From: Macrolepiota albuminosa
Lineage: Eukaryota > Basidiomycota > Agaricomycetes > Agaricales > Agaricaceae
Length of the DNA stretch: 64,000 nt
Assembly (NCBI GenBank): GCA_027475525.1
Contig: JAMWFC010000064.1
Span: 124,001 to 188,000, forward strand
Direction: 5' to 3'
The notes below the pieces were generated by a model. The model was not told the origin of the DNA and ran no database searches. It was given only the letters and a program-made list of their open reading frames with translations. The translations under genes and the position numbers were made by a program. Position 1 is the stretch's first letter; each line of letters starts with the position of its first letter. Below, piece after piece: positions 32,710-43,313 of this stretch.

Positions 32710-33864
32710 GACCAGGCTTTCCACAGCAACAGCAGAGGAGAGGAAGAGAGAAACGTTGACGAGAGGCATCAACATCCATAGGTACTCCAAGAGAAAGAGA
32801 ATGCGCCACAGGTACCTGAGCTGGGAGTGGAGTGTGAAATAGAAGGGAAGGCTGGATAGGATGATGGGCAGAAAAAGATGCCTGTGAGGTGGAGCAAGGA
32901 GCAGTTCCACAGTGGAGCTCATGTTGTAACTCTATAAGCTGCCACTGATCATGTGCTACCTGATACCAGGTCTCAATATTCATGTTGTCAGGTTGTCCCT
33001 CAGCCATGCTGTTGATCTGGTCCATGAAAGAGGGAAGGAGGCTATCTCGGAAGGTGAGACAGAGCTGAAGACCATCCAGATGGCAGGCCTGTTCAGCAAG
33101 AGCTCTGAAGGAGTCAATGTACTCATTTAAGATCTGCTTCTCCTGCCCATATTGATGAGGATCTTGGAGAGTGAGGGCTGCCACCTTAGCAGGGTCCAAG
33201 GGGAAGAACTCTGTCTGAAACTCCTTCTCAAACTGATCCCAACTTCCAAAGCTCTCCACTCCTTCAGAATGTCAGAAGACTTGTAGTGCGTATGTTGAAG
33301 CTCACCTAGACTTTATGTAGGAAAGAACCCAAGTGATCTTGAGAGCATCAGAGGGGAAAGCCTCACCACTGAGCTAAATATAGGTGATGCATGACTGCAG
33401 GAAACGCTTGCCTATCGCTTGATCACTATTGAATGCATCTTGGAGTGCTGGGTAAGAAATATTGGCATGAACTAGGGGGGAGGCCCCAAAGCGAGGGACT
33501 AGGGGTGTGTCAGTCCCAACTGGAGGCACCTGGAAAGGGGTAGGAGTGAGAGGGAGGCACTCTAAGAGGGCCTGAAGAGAATAGGAGATGGTGTCTGTGG
33601 CCTGACATAATCCAGCAAGTTTGGTGGTGTGGAGGGTGAGGGAAGCTTGAGTAGTCTGCACCTGAGTCTCCAGAGCAAGCAAGCGACCCCAGGCATCATC
33701 CTGAGGGGCAGAAGCATCCAGGGAAGTGTCTGAGGGGCTAGTTGGGTCATAGAAGCAACAGAGAGGCAGGGAGTGATCCTGTGGGGGAGTGACCTAAAGG
33801 GGCAAGAGAGGGCTCAAGCAGGCTGAAGGGGGCTCCCAAACCGAAATGTAGAGACTTGTTCTGC
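32710..33864 (-). pseudogene. Ty3 gag (family 2)
   Basis: Minus strand. The N-terminal part has a heptad-like stretch (LLALETQVQTTQASLTLHTTKL at 33620-33690), then a Pro-rich linker. The capsid-like core is WDQFEKEFQTEFFPLDP, QEKQILNEYIDSFRALAEQA, FRDSLLPSFMDQI, AHDQWQLIELQHEL. The first half of the zinc knuckle (CCCCGKPG) precedes the solo LTR. Stops at about 33373 and 33285-33310 break the frame. The gag leader abuts the 5' LTR at 33865. Confidence 0.85.
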
Positions 33865-34289
33865 TGTAAGGGCAACCTCTAGAGGCTGTGGCTCAGTCAC
33901 ATAGCTGGCAGAGGAAGATCCAAAGAGAACAAGTCTAGGGATTCCCTATGCCAGGTTAGACACTTCTGGGGCCTCTAAAGCATGGAAAACAACTGTACAG
34001 TACAACAAAACCTTAAAAACTCAAAAATTGCCTACACAAACAATTGCACAAATAAAGGGCAAACTCTGGCTTATGTAAGCAGTTTGGAAGTGGTGCTGAG
34101 GGGCCCACACTTGTCTGAATGGTAGCTAAAGAACCAGAGCACCTCAAGGGCTGAGAATAGTACTAACAGTTAGTGTTAAAAGAATGGAAACAGTAGAATG
34201 AGATAATATCAGAAGAAATAAGAGACTGAATGAAAGGAGAGTGAAGAGATAAAGAGTGAAGGAAGAAAGAAATGAGGAGTCCCCTGACA
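33865..34289 (-). mobile_element. 5' LTR of the minus-strand Ty3 family-2 element
   Basis: 425-bp short-form LTR directly upstream (in element orientation) of the gag leader. Together with the 3' LTR at 25865-26376 it bounds an element of 8.4 kb, or about 6.3 kb after removing the three solo LTRs, their target duplications and the 77-bp unit in the 3' LTR. No matching target duplication is seen at the outer ends (ATCTT on the left, GGTAG on the right). Confidence 0.85.
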
Positions 34290-34742
34290 GGTAGAAGAAG
34301 TTTGACAAACATTAAACATTCCTTTACAACCTACCTCTGGCTGCAACTACCATCTCACAGCTATTGTCTTCTATGCAGTGCCCCTGCACCATGCAACCTC
34401 TACTCTGGTGCATGAGAGATCTCTCTGTAATGGACCATCACACCTGTTACTAGTGTCACCAATACTATTCTCAGATTATGAATATCTCTTAGTTCTAAGA
34501 TTGCCATTGCACATTCATTGATATGCCATGTGGTTGCTCATCAACTTGGCCATTGGCACATGCAGCATCATAGATGCCTTGCTTTCCACTTTGAAAGCTG
34601 TCCTGGCTTGCCCATTCAGACCTGAATTATCTGTTTTAGGGTCTCAGTTATGCATGTGAGGGCTCCTCATGCCACCTTCTCATGCCACCCTTGTCCTGCT
34701 GGAGTATAAAAAGTACTCACCAGGTTTGCTTCAGGCACTTCC
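34290..34742. other. Unassigned CpG-poor sequence between LTRs
   Basis: Repeat-derived by composition (almost no CpG) but without a recognisable domain. Contains HQLGHWHMQHH-like coding-looking text on the plus strand with stops. Probably decayed transposon interior. Confidence 0.4.
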
Positions 34743-35356
34743 TGTAAGGGTAACCTCTGGAGGCTGTGGCTCAGTCACACAGCTGGCAGAGGAATATCCA
34801 AAGTGTATTAGAGTATACTGGCAATATCATAATATGTAAGGGTGACCTCTGAAGGCTATGTATGGCTCAGTCACACAGCTGGCAGAGGGAGACCCAAAGT
34901 GTATTAGAATATATACTGACAATATCATGATAACTACTCACCTGGCAGAGGGAGATCCAAAGAGAATAAGTCTAGGGATTCTCTATGCCAGGTTGGATGC
35001 TTCTGGGGCCTCTGAAGCATGGGAAACAACTGTACAGTACAACAAAACCTTAAAACTCAAAAATTGCCTAAATAAACAACTATACAAATAAGGCAGGAAA
35101 ACTCTGAACTCTGGAAGTCAAAAAGGCAAACTCTGGCTTATGTAAGCAGTCTGGAAGCAGTGCTGAAGGGCCCACACTTGTCTGAATGGTAGCTAAAGAA
35201 CCAGAGCACCTCAAGAGCTGAGAATAGTACTAACAGATAGTGTTGAAAGAATAGAAACAGTAAAATGAGAGAATGACAGAAGAAATAAGAGAATAAATGA
35301 AAGGAGAGTGAAGAAATAAGGAGTGAAAGAAGGAAGAAATGAGGAGTCCTCTGACA
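34743..35356 (-). mobile_element. Family-2 LTR with a duplicated terminal segment
   Basis: A 92-bp terminal segment (34743-34834, TGTAAGGGTAACC..) is followed directly by a complete 522-bp LTR (34835-35356). Either one LTR gained a terminal duplication or a new LTR landed in an older one. No perfect target duplication: CTTCC before and CCTTC after. Confidence 0.75.
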
Positions 35357-36491
35357 CCTTCTGGACTCACAACACAATTTATGCTTCAACAAAAGCCTTG
35401 GTCAACATTGATAAGCATATGACATACTAAAAGTGATTGAATGTGACAGTGACATGCATAAGGTTGCCCTAATTTCTTACTGTTGTGTGTTGGGAAGTGA
35501 AACTTTTTGCCATTTTCTTTTTGTTGCTCTATTCCTTTGTTGTATAGTCTTTAAATTTTCAGGCCATCTTGAATACCTTCTGAGCTAGTATGTAATGATG
35601 TTTTAGGAGAAAAAGTAACATGTAATAGACGTTGGCCCATGACTGAGCAAGAGGTACCAAAAAACCAGGAAGTGAAATTGTTGTCACAGTTGGGTCACAA
35701 GCTAAGTCCTTGTGCTCTGGCTGTATGCAGAGTTTCAATAGCCTAGATTGTCACACTCTTTTGTAATCGAATACAGAAATATCCACTTCCTTGGGCTTTC
35801 TACCTCTTTCCATCCCTTGGAAAATTATATTTAAGATACTATATATGTGTCAAAGTGTTTGGCCTACTCAAATTTTGTACAATTCTTGTTAATCTATTTC
35901 ACCAAACCCTGGCAGGTGATCAAATGTGTTCTGATTTCACCCTTTTAGATTTTTCATACTTCAACAGACTCAAATTTCTATAGTATAAGCACAGAATCAT
36001 CTTTGTATATCCAATATCTATCCATGGTTTTTTTCAGGAGTTAGAGGGTGGCTAGAGGGTGGCTAGATTAAGTTATAGAATACAAATTTCATATCGTGAA
36101 CGGATTTCACATCATGACACATGACAGTATTTATTCATACAAATTTTTCATCCGATTCATGGGACCCCGAAGAATTAGCCATCGTTAATCGATCATCATC
36201 AGCTTCAATTTGGCGAAGCTCGGGACATGTCTCGGCGAAAGAAGGGAATTTGAACCAGAATATCGTCAAAAAAGCGTGAAGTAACCACGTTGAGAAGGCA
36301 CCGTGGAAAGCAAACGTGTCTAAAAGCAGTCCCCCCTCTCTAAAAGTCCAAAGGCAACATTTAATGGGTAGAGCGGTCATCTGCAAAATAGCCACGTCGT
36401 GTATGTCGATAGATGGCGGCGTCAACTCCGAAGGGAGAAATCTCGACAACAGGGTGTCCAATTCGACATTGGCCAGATTAATCGCCCCAAC
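35357..36491. other. AT-rich intergenic region with one short ORF
   Basis: AT-rich, CpG-poor to about 36060, then normal host composition. A 108-codon minus-strand frame (36135-36461) with a hydrophobic middle (FSTWLLHAFLTIFWFKF) lies just downstream of the next gene. It could be its 3' UTR, an extra exon or a small gene; I cannot decide. Confidence 0.4.
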
Positions 36492-37325
36492 TCAGAGAAA
36501 CTGCGCCAGCTTCATGCAACTTAAGATTAGCCACTGAGGTCTTGAGGCATATTAAATGGTGTGGTAATACAATAAGGACACCAAGACTCACATTAGTTGA
36601 TGATGATGAATCACCAGTCAATGGGCGCAGAGTGGAGGCGGTGGGAGTGCTATCCGATGCCGTCGAGTCAATTGCGTTATCTGACTGATTTCGGCGGATC
36701 GTCCGTCCTCGTCGATCCACAAAGCTCACCAATCGGACGTTCAGTATTCGTGTCGATGGTTCGCGCTCTTGGTCCATAGATTTAGAACGCGAGCGTGACC
36801 GGTCACTATAAAGATCTGGAGAGGCTGAGATTGTGAAACTCCGGTAAGGGGCAGGAGGATAAGATTGCCGATAGTTTATCCCCTCGCTGAATCCGCCAGA
36901 CGAATCAAAGTAGTCCGATGTTGATGAGGCAATTCTGGAAAGCGAATGGTCGATCTTTGGAGGTAGGACCTGGTTGTGAAGGTTAAAGGGTATCTGAGAC
37001 CCAATATTTACCATTTGGCTGGCGTGACAAGAGGTTTCAGTGTATTCGATTGAGGTTTTCACTTGTCACCGACCTTTCTTTCGCCCGAACGATTCTATCA
37101 AGCCTTTTCTGCAATCTATGATGATTTATCAATGCTGGGTCAGAACTAAAAGAAAGAAATTCAGGTGACTTGTTGATAGTGTCAGAAAGGAACATACTAT
37201 ATGGACGGAGATAAATTGTCTGGAATGAGACGCGTTGTTTCATCATGCGGGTCTTCGGCACTGGCATGGTTCTCTGCTTCATGAAAACAACAGCAGAAAA
37301 TGTAAGATAGAAAATTGTAGGTCAT
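36492..37325 (-). CDS. Small protein with Cys-cluster N-terminus, possible Ragulator LAMTOR1/EGO1-like subunit
   Basis: Four exons (37198-37325, 37074-37145, 36592-37018, 36492-36533) give 222 residues. The N-terminus MTYNFLSYIFCCCFHEAE has three adjacent Cys, a plausible palmitoylation site, soon followed by an acidic DETTRLIP segment. Next comes a basic helix (HHRLQKRLDRIVRAKE) and MVNIGSQIPFNLHNQ, then a long Ser/Arg-rich tail. The lipidated acidic N-terminus plus helix resembles LAMTOR1/Meh1, which anchors Rag GTPases on the vacuole or lysosome. There is no N-terminal Gly for myristoylation, and similarity was judged by eye only. The C-terminal 14-residue exon is the least certain part. 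Confidence 0.55.
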
Positions 37326-38698
37326 GGTCAACGTTGAACGTTGAAGACGCGTAGTTTTCAGGGACGCGTTAGACATCATGAGCGTGGGATTCATTAGCCA
37401 TATATATGCGTGTCTATGTGTTTCTGGCTTCAGCCGCAAGGACGGGACATCCAAACTACATAGGGCTTTCCAGCTGTCTCCAGCTCACGAAATAACAAGT
37501 CGAAGACTGACTTGACTCATCTAGTCTCTGAATAAATTTCTCTTTCTAGAGTTGTAGACAAAGCAGGCCTGTCGTTGCATCATACAGCATAGTCCGCAAT
37601 TGCTGAGACGCTGAGAATGGAAGAGAAGAGGTGAAGCTTCTGTTTGTTGACCCAATGCAAGGGTCCATTCAGGAAGGTGAATCAGTCCATACTCCTTGCA
37701 TATTACTGTATTTGCACTGCGGTGTGGATCAGAAGGGTTGGAAACGTGGCTGTAGGAGAAGCTTCCTTACCTCAGCCTTTACACAACTGTTGAATCTCAC
37801 ACCACGTATTTGATATTGTAATCGCCAATACCCGAACACTGCTGGTTGAAGAAATACAGATCAAAGTAAGGATAAGCTTTTTATCGCTTATCCTCACGCC
37901 TGCCGCACCCTGTGGGTTTCAGCTATGCTCTATTGGTCGTCTGCCCTATGTGCACAGGTCCGCCCCTTAGTTCAACGGATGCGGATGCTTGTTCCTCTCA
38001 TTGAAAGCCTGTGAACCGTAATCACATTTCCCGGCTGTGATTCATTCAATTTCTTCTTCGGCGGCTCTTTGTTAGTGTCACATTTCTATTTTCTTTGTTC
38101 CTCGGTTATGTCATTGAATTCCCCGCGCGCAAACTCATAGTACTTGTTCTGCTCACTGACTTTCCAGCTTCTAGGATTGGAAACCATCTCCATCAAAGAT
38201 CAGACTCTAGCTCGCCTCCTTCAATTCTGTACTGTCCTAAAGCTGCAGGCAAAAGCGGGAATGGAGACATTGGATCGGGAGATCAGGCGATGGACGATCC
38301 GACAATGGAGGGCCCCGATCCCCGCGCGGGGTTATCTGTGAATTCACTGTTGGGGAACATAGACGTTTTTAAAATACAGTACTCCTCCATATTCTGCTGT
38401 GTAATTGACTGACTACCGCTTTTAGAGTAACGTAGTTTATGGTTATTCACTGCACCAGAAAGGCCCTGTTGTAGCAGCATATCTAAAGTTGTGGACCATG
38501 AGAAAATTTCATCGGGCCGGCTCTCCGCAGGACGTCTGATGTGTTCCACAGCCACAGACATGGTCACCTTCGTCAATCCACACTCATGCCGTCGTCAAAA
38601 TAGATATCGGCTGTAATCTGTTTAGGCCGGTCACCGGAAACTAGCCATCATTTGGTGTTCTTTCTTTCTCACTTTGCTCCACTCCTTTGGTACTTGAT
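37326..38698. other. Divergent intergenic region
   Basis: 1.4 kb between two divergently transcribed genes. Holds no ORF with recognisable features. A self-complementary pair GATAAGC..GCTTATC lies at about 37871-37891. Likely carries both promoters. Confidence 0.45.
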
Positions 38699-40203
38699 AT
38701 GTGCGCTCCTGCACCCTCTCTTCCAGACGTCGTCCCTCCTCTCAACACAAACATTGAAAAGCCTAGTGTTAATGAGATAGTCGGAGAGCAAATTTATCTT
38801 GGCAAGTGAGCGTCAATTTTTCTACCTCCACGGTGTTATGCGGCGAACTAACGTTAACCAGTCTTCTGGCTGCGCGATCACCGGAAACACTGAGGAGGCT
38901 CGGAATAACGCATATCTTGTCCGTATGCCCCGAGTACCCATCTACGGGACCAAATCACTTGACAATAGCTGTCAACGATTCGGAATACGACAATATCCTC
39001 ATCCACCTTCCTGAAGCGTGCGATTTCATGGAGGCTGCTCTCAAGAACAACGGTAGAGTTCTTGTCCATTGTGTTATGGGAATATCACGGAGTGCAACAG
39101 TTGTGGCCGCCTACCGTAAGGGATTATTCTTCTGAAGTGTACATGCATCTGAAAGTCGCGCCTCGTAGTCATGAAGACACGGAAGATGAGCAGATCTGCT
39201 GCTCTTAAATTTATTAAACAACGTAGAAATTTTCATGATGTCTGGTTTTGTAGTTCATTTACGCTCCACAGGGCGACTATCGATACACCCAAACTACGGT
39301 TTCATCAAGCAGCTCGAAGCTTTTGCTGAATGTCAATATAATCCTTGTCCCAGTAGCTCGGTCTACTGCCGCTGGAAGCGACACCAAAAGCGAAATGTCA
39401 CTCAATTTCTGAATCAGATGGTTGACACCTCAATTATTCTTCCCGATAAGCTGCTTCTTAGCAGGTCTGTAGTTTACTGCACTGTTCTTTCTTTGCTTGC
39501 TAAAATCCTTCCAGCGATTTTCCTGAAGACGTGTGCCAGGCAGAATCATTAATATTAGATGTGGGCATCACCCATATCTTGTCCATTTCGCCAACGAAAA
39601 TACCGTCTGCTGCTTTGACATCTCTGCAGAAGCATCAACATATCAACTTACCAGATCAGAAGAGTGCGCTGCTTTTGGCGCTTCCCAACGCTTGCCGATT
39701 TATCAAAGAGGCTATTGAGAGTGGCGGGCAGGTCCTTGTTCACTCTCTCACCGAGACCACGGCATGTATCGTCGTTTGTGCCTTTAGTTCGTCCCCTTCC
39801 GTACTTTTTACTGCATGCTCTTCACCTCTTATCCTAGTGATGTGCGTAAATAGCTACTCTTGCAAAGAAGCTTTGACAAAGATTCACAAGGGTACGTACC
39901 TCCGATATCGGACTGAAATCAGAAGTTGACACCATTAGCAAAGCTTTGCCTCTCTTTAACCCGACCAAGTCGTTCTTTCAACACTTAGAACTTTTTAAAG
40001 AGTGTCACTATAGTCCGACGTTACAGGACGTGCTTGTTTCGGAATGGGTACATTCTGGAACGCCCTTGATACCCACGTCGAAGCCTGGATTCCCGACGGA
40101 TCTCAAAGGCATTGCTGCTGAAATCATGAGCGAAACAGGTTTCGACATGAGCGCCTTCGGGAAAGCGCTAGTGGCCATTCAACGTAGGGTAGAAGTTGAG
40201 TAA
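38699..40203 (+). CDS. Tandem dual-specificity phosphatase with a catalytically dead second domain
   Basis: Seven exons (38699-38805, 38862-39115, 39169-39222, 39272-39464, 39515-39786, 39838-39891, 39944-40203) give 397 residues. Domain 1 (about residues 25-165): GITHILSVCPEY, then the P-loop VHCVMGISRSATVV, matching HCx5RS, and a HPNYGFIKQLEAF closing helix. Domain 2 repeats the fold (GVGITHILSIS-type strand, then VLVHSLTETTACIVV): the catalytic Cys is Ser and the loop Arg is lost, so it cannot form the phosphocysteine intermediate; it ends in FNPTKSFFQHLELF. Such pseudophosphatase domains usually bind or regulate. Substrate unknown. All splice phases close. No targeting signal. Confidence 0.85.
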
Positions 40204-40472
40204 GAACTGACATGGAACGAAACGAGACTTGTAATCACCCCTTTGAGCATTGCTCATGTAATACATAGATATCCATTAATTGAGCCATTTCTCACGACAT
40301 CAAATTGTAGGTTTTTCAACATCTGTTATTTTGTCTACCGTGATGTTGCAATAGATGCACTTATCTTGTGAAATACTGGCGTCTGGTAGGGCAAAGTGAG
40401 TAATAAAGTCCGTCGGATGTTATGTGAGGCTTGATCTTTACCAGATAAACGCCTTCCTATTTGTCAAACATA

Positions 40473-41057
40473 ATGAAACTATGGAGGTTCTCCCTTCAAA
40501 CTCCTTCTCGGCGACATTCTCCACGTAAACACCATAACGTTCCTTTTGGATCATTCTTAAAACTTTCTGTTCTTCTGGAAGACAATGTAGACAAGCCAGC
40601 GTGCTCTTGGACTATCGACTCAGAAATCCCATTTTCAAGAGAGTCCTCGCGTGTACATCCCAACACACTAGTAACACCCAGTCTGGACCACTCCTACGAA
40701 GATGAAGATAGCCCATCTGCACCATCGGTATACCTTCTATTCCATTATGTTTTTCGCGCAGAGATAAAAGGAGTCGCGTTCGAATAAAGTTCCTACGATC
40801 TTTAGAAGCATTTAGCACTGGAATGCTTCAAAGGGCAAAACGCATCCTCCTCTTTATCACATCGACAGTCTTATGCTATATGCTCCTGTTTGGAAGGAAG
40901 ACCCCGATGCAGGCCCGACCCTCCCGCTTCGGACGACCCCCTCGCAATCCGGCACCCGACCCCGCACCTCAAGTCCCTCTCCGACCGCCTCCACCACCCC
41001 CTGGCGAACCTTGAGGACGACCCGCCAATCCGCCTCCTCCCCCGTCCTCGAACCTGA
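40473..41057 (+). CDS. Hypothetical small protein (two exons)
   Basis: Exons 40473-40727 and 40869-41057 join in phase to 147 residues. Features: basic N-terminus (MKLWRFSLQTPSRRHSPRKH), acidic middle (SYEDEDSP), and a Pro/Asp/His-rich C-terminus (PPASDDPLAIRHP, SLSDRLHHPLANLEDDPP). The second exon is GC-rich compared with its surroundings. No known domain. The 141-bp intron is longer than most here. The model rests on open frame, splice signals and protein-like composition only. Confidence 0.35.
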
Positions 41058-41773
41058 CATTCGAAATGTCGAGAAAACCTCCTCAAAAAATCTCAGATTC
41101 TCGGTGGGTGTTTTCGGCATTACCGTATTCGATAGATCGATATACACCTAAACATTATCTTTTGTGAGTAGTTATCGGCTAGAGTTTTCTCGTGTCTTTT
41201 TGAGGCCAATTCGAGACTGATGAGTATTGTGTTTATGAGGTCAGCCTTTGGCATCAACGACGAGCATTAGAAAACAAGGTCAGGCCAGCGTCTGAAACAA
41301 ACAGTTATTTCCTTTGCCTCCAACATTTGGGTTTCATTTTCGCTCTGAGATATAATTTACTTACGTCTATTTATCAACACCGATTCGTCAATATATTGCA
41401 GAAATTCCATGTTTGAATTATAGCATCAGTGAGGACAGTTTTGAATGGAAATGGGAATGGAAACCTCGACCATTTTGAGATGTATATGAGTCTTTGTTAG
41501 ACAAGACATAGTGGATGCATTGTACACGACGATCTTCAGGACCGCGGGGCGAGTGTTCTGTTTCGCGAATGCATTCTGACTCTCGTTACATTCTGACTCG
41601 TTACATGCGACAGGAGCGACGAAGATCATAAGGAAATAACAGGGAATTACGGCACTGGAATCACCCTGTCAATTTTACAAACGTTTAGAATTATAACATG
41701 CTGAAAGATTGCCCTAGAGGACCACTATTGTACCTTCACCGTCCAGAGCTACCAATTTAAGAAAAAGGAAAAT
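41058..41773. other. Intergenic region
   Basis: Convergent gap between the hypothetical gene and the GH16 gene. AT-rich; no ORF or repeat of note. Confidence 0.45.
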
Positions 41774-43313
41774 CTAGAGCAGTGAAATGACTAAGGATAT
41801 CATGCCGACAATAGTCGACAGTCTACGCATGTGTGTTTCGCTAGCGCTAAATGCGCCATTGCCTTGACTTTGAGTGGTATTACTCGTGTTACTTTCAGCA
41901 ATTGGTGTCGTGCTGGCTGTTGAGACCGAATCTGCATGTGAAGTAGAAGCCGGCAAGGAGTTGCCTGTCACAGGCGATGAGGAGGTAGCTGACGAGGTGG
42001 AATTCTGCGCCTGAGCTAAATATGTCCGAAGGTACGTGATGTCCCAATATGCTTCGTCGTACGTGGGGCTTCCTGGGCCGATAACGTTGGAGATCTGGGA
42101 AGCGAAGATTGGGAGTTTGGTACGGATTGTTCTTTTACAATAAATAGTTCACGACATACACAGGTCCCGGGACATGACTGTGAATACCATTGCGGCACGC
42201 CAGCCCTGACAGGTAGATTGAGTACTGGCGCTTCGCGTTGATTTTAAAGTACTTACCACGAGCCACAGAGGGTGGTCAAGAGTACCAGTTGCTGAGGACC
42301 GAAGAACTGTGTATAGTCACATCCAGAAGCCGGGTAAGAAGCCGAGGGCAACCCAAAGGTCGCTGTATCAAGATTCGTCGACGAGGTGGCAGTTGCGATC
42401 TCCTGGGGTATATCTGCACGCTAAGCATTGCAATTTCGGCCATCAAAGTACCCCAGGGAGAACAAAGAGAAACCTACACTCCAGAACCAGATGAATACAC
42501 CTGACACGTCAAGCTGCGTTACAAATACACCACCACCGGCTTTGTTGAAGTTAGCGCCGAAGCTGTTGGGTTTATTTTCCGCGACAATGCAGCCACTGCT
42601 ATCTGCCGAAGCGCAGTCCGCGTTGAGTGTACTTCCGCTTTGTTTAGGGTTTGGAGCTTGTACACAACCCGGGTCGGCATGCATTGCCATTTGGTTACGC
42701 GGCATGAGATTGATTCCCTCGATAATGTCGATTTCACCCCCATGTGGCCATTCCTTTCCCGTGCCGAGCGTCCAGAACGAGGGCCATACCTGGGAAGGAA
42801 GAATGCGATGTGAGTGGCGATATGCACACATTGAAAGACAGCGATGACTTGCGGAGCAACCAGTAGGCATGTGAGCGACATCGATGATGATGAGATTACC
42901 GACGCCGTAGGAATCTTGGGAGGTTATGCGGACCTACGTTCCATAAGTAAGATACCACCAGAGGATTGATCACCTAGAAGAGCGCACAGACGGCCGATTG
43001 ACGAGCGCTGCATTTGCGATATTAGTTGTGTTGTCGACTCTGATAATCGCATGCCCATTAGTATTGTCAACGTATGCGAGGCGCTGATTCATCGCCGTCG
43101 GTTTATCGAGATATGTCACATTTCCTGTTGAGTAAAATTCACCATCGTCTTATTCTGCCAGGCTGAGAACGAACCCCATGTAGTATTGTCAACGTTTCCC
43201 CAGAAATCCCAAGCATCAAAAAAGGTGTTACCAGAATATTCGCGGAGTGGCGCATAGATAGCAGCAGCGGGACTGACTATCGCCAGGAAAGCGAGGGCGT
43301 GCAACAGGTCCAT
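41774..43313 (-). CDS. Secreted GPI-anchored GH16 beta-glucanase
   Basis: Glycoside hydrolase family 16, probably an endo-1,3(4)-beta-glucanase or cell-wall remodelling enzyme. Exons: 43175-43313, 42988-43124, 42853-42933, 42478-42789, 42257-42420, 42160-42205, 41774-42094; 399 residues. Residues 1-18 are a signal peptide (MDLLHALAFLAIVSPAAA). Catalytic motif GEIDIIEGI (ExDxxE) lies after VWPSFWTLG. The Cys pattern (PTGCS, DPGCV, DCASADSSGC, SGCDYTQFFG, PGTC) is typical of fungal GH16. The Ser/Thr-rich C-terminus ends in a hydrophobic tail (STIVGMISLVISLL), a GPI-attachment pattern. Intron 3 uses a GC donor (GCAAGT). It would act at the cell surface on its own or external glucan. Confidence 0.9.

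Noticed and set aside
25865..34289. A target-site duplication for the whole minus-strand Ty3 element
   Set aside because: The outer five bases (ATCTT and GGTAG) do not match, so no duplication can be claimed.
40857..41147. 96-codon minus-strand open frame
   Set aside because: Antisense shadow of the GC-rich second exon of the hypothetical gene; Arg/Gly/Val-rich composition without domain.
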